The position numbers were made by a program, and so were the translations under genes. The notes under the pieces were generated by a model. It did not search any database and had not been told where the DNA came from. It saw only the letters and a list, made by a program, of their open reading frames with translations. Shown here piece by piece: positions 5,892 to 10,310 of a DNA stretch of 10,310 nt. This DNA is from JAAXTX01 sp037139695 (GTDB lineage: Bacteria; Patescibacteriota; Minisyncoccia; Moranbacterales; UBA1568), in NCBI GenBank assembly GCA_037139695.1, contig JBAXFX010000048.1, positions 1 to 10,310 of the forward strand, given 5' to 3'. Positions within the stretch are counted from its first letter, which is position 1, and the number at the start of each line of letters is the position of its first letter.

Positions 5892-6806
5892 TTATTTGAC
5901 AAAAATTTTTTCCAACACCGGCGCGATGACACAGGCGGCCGCGATGATCGCGATGATCATCCAGAGAATATTCCCGAGCCGGTCGACCTTATCCCTTTCG
6001 ACCTGTCTCTTCTTTCTTTCCGTCGCTTCCTTTTCTTCTTCCTCTTCCTTTTTTACGGCGAGGGCGGCGAGGCACTCGTCATGGAACGCCGTATCCTTTC
6101 GGGCATCCTCCTCGGTTCTGGTGCCGAGAACTTTCTTGTACTTCTCCTTTCCGAGACGACGTCTCATGAGAAACCAGTACGTGGCATCAAGCGCCTTATC
6201 CTTTTCTTCCGTCACCTTTTCCTTCGCCTCCTGCTGGAGGGATTTTTCCCGGATATAGTGACGCTTGATGAGAATATGCTTCATCGCATATTCACCTTTC
6301 CCGTCCTTGTCGAGCTCAAGTATTTTTCCGGCTATGAAGGCGAGATACCGTGTCCGAATATCCGACTTCTTATACAGGTTCGAGATGGGAATTCGTTCGA
6401 ACTCCTCGAAGAGCTCATCGCGTTCCGGCCCCTTGGCACTCGACCCGGTCTTGACCTGTTTCTTCGTCTTCGTCCGATTCTCGTGCTCTTCGATCTGATT
6501 TTGCTTCACGATATAGTATCGGAAGTTGTCAGCCTGGTGCTTGTCCAGGATTTCATAGAGTCTTGAGAGAATATCGAAGTGTTCCGAGTCGAGATGCATC
6601 TCCAGCTGCGACATAACCGCCTCGTCTTCCTTCGTGAAGATATTGGTCGGTACTTCCCTCTCTTTTTCTCCACCTTCTTTTGCTACGCCATCCCCCTTCG
6701 GTCGGCCGAGCAGGCCGGTGAGTCCGGGGATATGCATCATGATCGACGCGAGATTCGCGAAGATGTCCACGAGATCGATTGTTTTTTCAGTTCTATCTCC
6801 AGCCAT
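5892..6806 (-). CDS. Charged, coiled-coil, tail-anchored membrane protein, unknown function
   Basis: A 304-residue protein, not recognised. It has no signal peptide. Most of the chain is cytosolic, helical and very rich in Lys/Glu, with a coiled-coil-like run at about 248-276 (many E/K/R) leading straight into one C-terminal hydrophobic segment (279-297, LWMIIAIIAAACVIAPVL) and a short tail. That is the layout of a tail-anchored protein facing the cytoplasm. The N-terminus (1-33) has a hydrophobic or amphipathic helix (LVDIFANLASIMM). AGGAGG 5 nt upstream of the ATG supports the start. It is the first gene of a two-gene operon with the polytopic protein, so the two may form a membrane complex (inference). 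Confidence 0.8.
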   Translation of the reverse strand: MAGDRTEKTIDLVDIFANLASIMMHIPGLTGLLGRPKGDGVAKEGGEKEREVPTNIFTKEDEAVMSQLEMHLDSEHFDILSRLYEILDKHQADNFRYYIVKQNQIEEHENRTKTKKQVKTGSSAKGPERDELFEEFERIPISNLYKKSDIRTRYLAFIAGKILELDKDGKGEYAMKHILIKRHYIREKSLQQEAKEKVTEEKDKALDATYWFLMRRRLGKEKYKKVLGTRTEEDARKDTAFHDECLAALAVKKEEEEEKEATERKKRQVERDKVDRLGNILWMIIAIIAAACVIAPVLEKIFVK

Positions 6807-6853
6807 AGTGGCCTCCTCTTTTTTATGTTGTTTGATGAAATTTTTTTAATGTG

Positions 6854-6897
6854 CCCGTTACGGGGTGTCCGAAGGCGGGCACTGAAACCGTAACGGG
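6854..6897. promoter_or_regulatory. Paired CCGTWACGG palindromes, probable operator
   Basis: CCGTTACGG (centre 6859; extended CCCGTTACGGG at 6854-6864 is an odd palindrome) and CCGTAACGG (centre 6892) are 33 bp apart, about three helical turns. They are also reverse complements of each other over 10 bp (6854-6863 and 6888-6897). The second site covers the expected start of the minus-strand transcript. A second, mutually exclusive pairing is GTGCCCG (6851-6857) with CGGGCAC (6876-6882). This suggests a repressor site or a leader structure for the minus operon; the binding factor is unknown. Confidence 0.55.
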
Positions 6898-6899
6898 GT

Positions 6900-6928
6900 A
6901 TTTTAGCATGAACATGCGAAAAAGTCAA
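6900..6928 (-). promoter_or_regulatory. Sigma70-type promoter for the minus-strand operon
   Basis: On the minus strand TTGACT (6928-6923), a 17-bp spacer and TAAAAT (6905-6900), with the start expected near 6893 and a leader of about 87 nt before ATG 6806. The spacer holds the perfect palindrome GCATG-AA-CATGC (6906-6917), a second possible operator. Confidence 0.72.
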
Positions 6929-7125
6929 TTCAAGCGCGAGAAAATGGCAAACCGGACAAAAAGAGACAAATCATGGCTTTATTAAAGTATTATTCGACTA
7001 AATACTGGTGTGAACGGAGTTCGCCTCGCCGTTCGCGAAGGCCGGGGTCATTGAGACATTAAGAAATGTAAGTGAAGTCCATTCGTTGAGACATCCAGGA
7101 ATGTAATCGAACATTGCGGTTCCAT
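6929..7125. other. Divergent intergenic spacer with imperfect repeats
   Basis: No gene is visible. It holds an inverted repeat AGTATT/AATACT (6986-6991 and 7001-7006), a stem GAACGG/CCGTTC (7012-7017 and 7030-7035), and two imperfect direct repeats of about 26 bp built on TTGAGACAT..AG.AATGTAA (near 7052 and 7086). Each repeat unit contains a small ACAT..ATGT dyad. These could be regulator sites for the plus-strand promoter just downstream; no known regulator motif was recognised. Confidence 0.4.
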
Positions 7126-7154
7126 TTGACAGGAACCCCGTTTCGCCCTATACT
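7126..7154 (+). promoter_or_regulatory. Near-consensus sigma70 promoter upstream of nusA
   Basis: A perfect TTGACA (7126-7131), an optimal 17-bp spacer and TATACT (7149-7154), with the start expected near 7161. It is the strongest promoter in the window. The next gene downstream is nusA at 7551, which would have a leader of about 390 nt. I see no comparable promoter between the terminator at 7183 and nusA. Confidence 0.85.
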
Positions 7155-7182
7155 ACGCTCATACGGATAGGGGTGGTGACGG

Positions 7183-7209
7183 AGTTCGCGCGAGCGGACT
7201 TTTTTCTTT
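7183..7209 (+). terminator. Intrinsic terminator in the nusA leader (candidate attenuator)
   Basis: AGTTCGC (7183-7189), a GCGA tetraloop and GCGGACT (7194-7200) form a 7-bp stem with one G-T pair, followed at once by TTTTTCTTT. It lies about 22 nt after the expected start of the promoter above. The upstream gene runs the other way, so the only transcripts it can stop are those made from the intergenic region itself. That fits an attenuator or a very short RNA of about 45 nt. Confidence 0.8.
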
Positions 7210-7349
7210 AGAAGAGGCTCATAGTGGCTACTGGAGACAGTCTATTCGTACTTAATTAATGAAGAGTGACTCCCATCCCTCACCCGGTGCGCGGGTCAAG
7301 AGCCACGAAAATGTGATGGACTATCCTCCTTTATGGTCGGATAATCCCC

Positions 7350-7460
7350 CCCCTCGGGCAGGGGCTCCCACCCCTCAGTCCTGAGTACAGGACAGCTCCC
7401 CTCGGGCAGGGGCTCCCACCCCTCAGTCCTGAGTACAGGACAGCTCCCCTCGGGCAGGGG
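7350..7460. repeat. 48-bp tandem repeat, 2.3 copies
   Basis: Two identical 48-bp units (7350-7397 and 7398-7445) and the first 15 bp of a third (7446-7460). Each unit carries two hairpins: CCCCT-CGGGC-AGGGG, and GTCCTG-AGTA-CAGGAC with a perfect 6-bp stem. It lies inside the presumed nusA leader. Antisense translation gives a repeating 16-residue peptide because 48 is a multiple of three, but nothing supports expression. GC-rich words are shared with the region at 80-181. Confidence 0.92.
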
Positions 7461-7503
7461 AGCGGGAAACGATATAAGCAAGTAAAATAAGTAAGTAAAC
7501 AGC

Positions 7504-7535
7504 GTCGCATTCCGTATATTCATACGGAGGGCGAC
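7504..7535 (+). promoter_or_regulatory. Hairpin containing the nusA Shine-Dalgarno
   Basis: GTCGC (7504-7508) pairs with GCGAC (7531-7535) and TCCGTAT (7511-7517) with ATACGGA (7522-7528), with an AT/GG internal loop and an ATTC tetraloop: 12 bp in all. GGAGGG (7526-7531), the only good Shine-Dalgarno before nusA, is in the 3' arm and would be sequestered. Its last base is 19 nt before the ATG, which is unusually far. TCATACGGA at 7520-7528 also occurs at 7159-7167, at the start of the presumed transcript. Confidence 0.6.
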
Positions 7536-7550
7536 AGAATAAGCAATCAT

Positions 7551-8849
7551 ATGGCAGCAAGAAAGAAGGCGGCTCCGGAACCGGAGCAGAGTCTCTCGGG
7601 ACGGCTCGGTGAATTCGGCAGCGCGATCATGCAGATCGTGGACGAGAAAGGCCTCCCGAAGGAGAAGGTACTCGAAGTGGTCGAGGCGGCGCTCGCCGTC
7701 GCGTACAAACGCGACTATGGCAAGAAGAGTCAGGTCATTCGCGCGCAGTTCGACGAGATCGCGAAGACCGCGAGTTTTTTTCTCGTGAAGGAAGTCGTGG
7801 ACGAGACGACCCGCGAGTTCGTGGAGGAGGCTGAGGAGACCGACGAGGCAGTGGCTCCCGAGGTTTCCGCAGTTGCCACTTCGGATGTTGTTGCGGATGA
7901 AGACCGACTTCCCCGGTACAATCCCGAGCGAGATCTGACGCTCGATGACGCGAAGCTTATCAAGAAGAACGCGAAGGTCGGCGATATCATCGAGATCGAG
8001 CTCCCATCGCACGAGGACTTCGGTCGGGTCGCGGCACAGACGGCCAAACAGGTCGTCATCCAGCGTCTGCGTGAGGCGGAACGTGAAGTGATGTTCGAGG
8101 AATACAAGGATCACGAAGGCGAAGTGCTCAACGGCATCATCCAGCGTATCGAGGGACGCAATGTCTATGTCGACCTCGGCAAGTCGGTCGGCATCCTGTT
8201 CCCGTCGGAGCAGGTCGAGACCGAGAGCTATCGCATCGGGCAACACATCAAGGTATATCTTGTCCGTGTCGAGGCGGAATCGAAGGGCCCCGGACTCGTC
8301 TTGTCCCGTTCGCATCCGGATATGATCCGACACCTCTTCTCGCTCGAGGTCCCCGAGATTACCGCGGGCACCGTGGAGATCAGGGCGATCGCCCGCGAGG
8401 CGGGATCGCGCACCAAGATCGCGGTCTCCGCGAACCAAGAGGGCGTCGACCCGATCGGGTCGTGTGTCGGGCAACGTGGGACACGCGTGCAGGCGGTCAT
8501 CGACGAACTCGGCGGCGAGAAGGTCGACATCATCGAATGGAACGATGATCCGGTGAAGTTCATCATCGCGGCGATGAGTCCGGCCAAGGTCGTTTCAGTC
8601 GAGATCTTCGACGATGCGGAAGGCCGGCGTGCCAAGGTGGTCGTTCCCGAGGAGCAACTGTCGCTTGCGATCGGTAAGCGTGGGCAGAATGTCCGGCTCG
8701 CGGCGAAGCTCGCCGGGTGTCGTATCGACGTGACGGGCGCCGGTGTCCCGGTCGTGCCCGACGCAACCGAAACTCCCATAGCCCCCGAAGCCGTGGCTGC
8801 TCCTGAAACCCCCGAAACGCCTGATGCCGAAACTCCCGCAGCTAAGTAA
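7551..8849 (+). CDS. nusA: Transcription termination/antitermination factor NusA
   Basis: A 432-residue NusA, the RNA polymerase- and RNA-binding elongation factor that modulates pausing, intrinsic termination and antitermination. The N-terminal polymerase-binding domain covers about 16-185; the S1 domain about 188-254 (EGEVLNGIIQRIEGRNVYVDLG); KH1 about 255-330, with ANQEGVDPIGSCVGQRGTRV (294-313), the classic NusA signature; KH2 about 335-395, with LSLAIGKRGQNVRLAAKL (370-387). The tail (396-432) is rich in Ala, Pro, Glu and Thr; there are no C-terminal acidic repeats. The N-terminal domain has an acidic, low-complexity insertion (about 84-120) before PRYNPERDLTLDDAKLI. The ATG at 7551 is the first usual start; the only Shine-Dalgarno suits an upstream in-frame ATA at 7539 better. 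No rimP precedes it and infB does not follow, unlike the common bacterial order. tig follows. Confidence 0.96.
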   Translation: MAARKKAAPEPEQSLSGRLGEFGSAIMQIVDEKGLPKEKVLEVVEAALAVAYKRDYGKKSQVIRAQFDEIAKTASFFLVKEVVDETTREFVEEAEETDEAVAPEVSAVATSDVVADEDRLPRYNPERDLTLDDAKLIKKNAKVGDIIEIELPSHEDFGRVAAQTAKQVVIQRLREAEREVMFEEYKDHEGEVLNGIIQRIEGRNVYVDLGKSVGILFPSEQVETESYRIGQHIKVYLVRVEAESKGPGLVLSRSHPDMIRHLFSLEVPEITAGTVEIRAIAREAGSRTKIAVSANQEGVDPIGSCVGQRGTRVQAVIDELGGEKVDIIEWNDDPVKFIIAAMSPAKVVSVEIFDDAEGRRAKVVVPEEQLSLAIGKRGQNVRLAAKLAGCRIDVTGAGVPVVPDATETPIAPEAVAAPETPETPDAETPAAK

Positions 8850-8850
8850 C

Positions 8851-8871
8851 GTGTTTCGGATTTCGGAACAC
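8851..8871 (+). other. Hairpin between nusA and tig
   Basis: GTGTTTCG (8851-8858) pairs with CGGAACAC (8864-8871) around a five-base loop: 8 bp with one G-T pair, starting 1 nt after the nusA stop. No T run follows directly, so it is a poor terminator. It may protect the upstream mRNA end or mark a processing site. The rest of the gap to tig is AT-rich, with TTTTATTTCATTCTTATTTTT at about 8887-8907. Confidence 0.45.
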
Positions 8872-8912
8872 GACGACGGATATCGATTTTATTTCATTCT
8901 TATTTTTCGCGT

Positions 8913-10202
8913 ATGGATGTCTCGGTGAAACCGCTTCCGCAGTCCAAGGCAGAACTTTCCGTCTCGATTCCCTGGGAGGAATGGCGAGGGGAGATCGATC
9001 ACGCGGCGGAACATCTTTCCAAGAACGTGAAGGTCGAGGGATTCCGGTCCGGAAAGATTCCTCGCGCGGTCCTGGAGAAGAAGCTCGGCAAGACAACCCT
9101 CCTCATCGAGGGGGCGGAACATGCGATCGACCATCTGTTCCCGAGCGTCCTGCGCGAGGCCAAGGTGGACGCCATCGGTAAGCCGGAGATCCGGCTCGAC
9201 GACGTAAACGAGGGCGAGGCCCTGTGCTTCACCGTAACGACCGCGATCATGCCGGAAGCATCGCTTGGCGCCTGGGAGAAGGCCGTCCGTTCCGTGAACG
9301 CGAAACATGCCAAGGAGAAGACGACGGTGTCGGAAGAAGACATCGAGAAGGAGCTTGGCCGCGTGGCACGGAGTCGGGCAAAGCTTGTGACCGTGAACCG
9401 TGCCGCCAAGGATGGGGATGCGGTCGAGGTGGACTTTGTCGTGAGTCGGGACGGAGTACCGATAGAGGGCGGGACGGGACGGAAGCATCCGATCGTGCTC
9501 GGTTCGGGCGCGTTCATTCCGGGATTTGAAGAGGCGGTCGTCGGCATGGAGGTCGGCGCGGAAAAGACGTTCACTCTTTTGTTTCCCGATACCTATCACG
9601 AGAAGGCGCTCGCTGGGAAGCCGGCGGAGTTTGCCGTGAAGCTACTCCTCGTGCAGGAGCAGGAGATTCCGGAGCTTACCGATGAGTTCGCGAAATCACT
9701 CGGGCGGTTCGAGAATCTTGCGGCGCTGCGTGCGAGTATCAGCGAGGGTATGGCAGTGGAGAAAGCGGATCAGGAACAGGAACGTCACCGCACCGATATT
9801 CTCGATGCGATCGTCGCCGAGACGAAAGCCGAGCTTCCCGATGTCCTTGTCGAGGGCGAGCTTCGTCGGATGATTTCCGAATTCGGACAGCAGGCGGCCA
9901 TGACCGGACTGTCTCTTGATGATTATTTGTCCCGTATGGGAAAGACGGAAGCGGATCTTTCGGTCGAATGGCGACCGCAGGCGGGAAAGCGACTCTTGTC
10001 GCAGCTCGCGCTCGAATCGATCGCAAAGGAGCAGGATATCGATGTCGCGAACGAGGAAATCGAGGCCGAGATGAACAAGGTGCTTGCCTATGCCAAGAGC
10101 GTCAAGCAGGCCGAGAAAGACCTTGATCTGGCCGCGATCTATGCCGCCATCCGCGAGCGCTCACGCAATGAGAAAGTGCTCGTCTATCTGGAAACCTTGT
10201 AA
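8913..10202 (+). CDS. tig: Trigger factor, ribosome-associated chaperone and prolyl isomerase
   Basis: A 429-residue trigger factor, which binds at the ribosome exit tunnel and shields or folds nascent chains. The N-terminal ribosome-binding domain (1-about 125) has the signature GFRSGKIP (43-50). The FKBP-type peptidyl-prolyl isomerase domain (about 160-245) has DGDAVEVDFVV, VLGSGAFIPGFEEAVVGMEVGAEKT (195-219, usual FKBP core) and a final strand AEFAVKLLLVQEQEIPELTDEFAKSLG (238-264) leading into the C-terminal helical chaperone domain (about 255-429). Length is typical of the family. The ATG at 8913 follows an AT-rich stretch without a Shine-Dalgarno, so initiation may rely on an unstructured leader. 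It lies 63 nt after nusA and is probably cotranscribed. No terminator was seen between its stop and the inverted repeat at 10259. Confidence 0.96.
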   Translation: MDVSVKPLPQSKAELSVSIPWEEWRGEIDHAAEHLSKNVKVEGFRSGKIPRAVLEKKLGKTTLLIEGAEHAIDHLFPSVLREAKVDAIGKPEIRLDDVNEGEALCFTVTTAIMPEASLGAWEKAVRSVNAKHAKEKTTVSEEDIEKELGRVARSRAKLVTVNRAAKDGDAVEVDFVVSRDGVPIEGGTGRKHPIVLGSGAFIPGFEEAVVGMEVGAEKTFTLLFPDTYHEKALAGKPAEFAVKLLLVQEQEIPELTDEFAKSLGRFENLAALRASISEGMAVEKADQEQERHRTDILDAIVAETKAELPDVLVEGELRRMISEFGQQAAMTGLSLDDYLSRMGKTEADLSVEWRPQAGKRLLSQLALESIAKEQDIDVANEEIEAEMNKVLAYAKSVKQAEKDLDLAAIYAAIRERSRNEKVLVYLETL

Positions 10203-10258
10203 CCGAAGGGGTAAGGGCGCGGTAAGATTCGGAAGAGCCAGGCTTCTCGGTATCTCTC

Positions 10259-10307
10259 TTAGTATCTATCTCAAATCTCATGTCGAGCTGTAAATCCGAA
10301 AATTTCG
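10259..10307. repeat. Right arm of 49-bp perfect terminal inverted repeat
   Basis: Exact reverse complement of 7-55, starting 56 nt after the tig stop and ending 3 nt before the window end. The bases outside the two arms differ (TTCGCG on the left; TTT on the right), so the arms are bounded repeats and not simply the same contig end read twice. See the left arm for interpretation. Confidence 0.9.
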
Positions 10308-10310
10308 TTT

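Noticed and set aside
5799..6566. 255-codon plus-strand frame opposite the tail-anchored protein
   Set aside because: Phe/Leu/Arg-rich mirror of a Lys/Glu-rich gene; the minus-strand gene has a proper Shine-Dalgarno, operon context and a sensible layout.
7259..7384. 41-codon frame in the nusA leader, ending in the tandem repeat
   Set aside because: No Shine-Dalgarno, proline-rich and low complexity, and the C-terminal part is just repeat sequence.
7350..7460. CRISPR array
   Set aside because: The 48-bp units are directly abutting with no unique spacers and no cas gene is present.
7296..8474. 392-codon open frame antisense to nusA
   Set aside because: It overlaps a certain NusA frame completely, reads as low-complexity Arg/Asp/Leu-rich sequence, and its length comes from the codon bias of GC-rich DNA. 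Its C-terminal repeats are the 48-bp DNA repeat.
7..10307. A 10-kb transposon delimited by the inverted repeats
   Set aside because: No transposase or recombinase gene is present and the cargo includes core genes nusA and tig; no target-site duplication is visible beyond the arms.

Overview
The window looks like a chromosomal segment of a Candidate Phyla Radiation (Patescibacteria, Parcubacteria-like) bacterium. This is an inference from three things: a run of small two-helix proteins of the VirB2/TrbC-like 'T4SS pilin' type, which is characteristic of these genomes; a NusA with an acidic, low-complexity insertion; and short, compact operons whose remaining proteins have no recognisable family. 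Coding DNA is fairly GC-rich. UGA is used as a normal stop codon, which argues against the recoded Gracilibacteria/SR1 lineages.

Layout. Positions 1-469 hold no convincing gene: there is one arm of a 49-bp perfect inverted repeat (7-55), a GC-rich stem-loop region with a G-quadruplex motif, and a pyrimidine-rich stretch. Positions 470-4764 (+ strand) carry a SAM-dependent methyltransferase, a lipoprotein solute-binding protein, and four genes with five copies of one pilin-like two-helix domain (the last gene carries two copies and a cysteine-rich head). An intrinsic terminator with an overlapping promoter (3200-3247) splits this series. A bidirectional terminator (4790-4824) separates it from a convergent two-gene operon on the minus strand (6806 to 4830), which encodes a tail-anchored coiled-coil protein and a polytopic membrane protein with a beta-rich tail; neither is recognised.

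The 744-bp divergent intergenic region (6807-7550) is full of signals. It has a minus-strand promoter with two CCGTWACGG palindromes near its start site, a near-consensus plus-strand sigma70 promoter followed at once by a strong intrinsic terminator, 2.3 copies of a 48-bp repeat made of two hairpins, and a hairpin that contains the only good Shine-Dalgarno sequence in front of nusA. nusA (7551-8849) and the trigger factor gene tig (8913-10202) follow. The right arm of the inverted repeat lies at 10259-10307.

How it fits together. nusA and tig are housekeeping genes for transcription elongation/termination and for folding of nascent chains. The methyltransferase, solute-binding lipoprotein and pilin-like genes are tightly spaced and look like one envelope or surface-appendage locus. 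The promoter-terminator pair ahead of nusA suggests control by attenuation. The 49-bp inverted repeat bracketing the window is unexplained: it may be an interspersed repeat that ended the assembly, or true termini of an invertible or linear segment.
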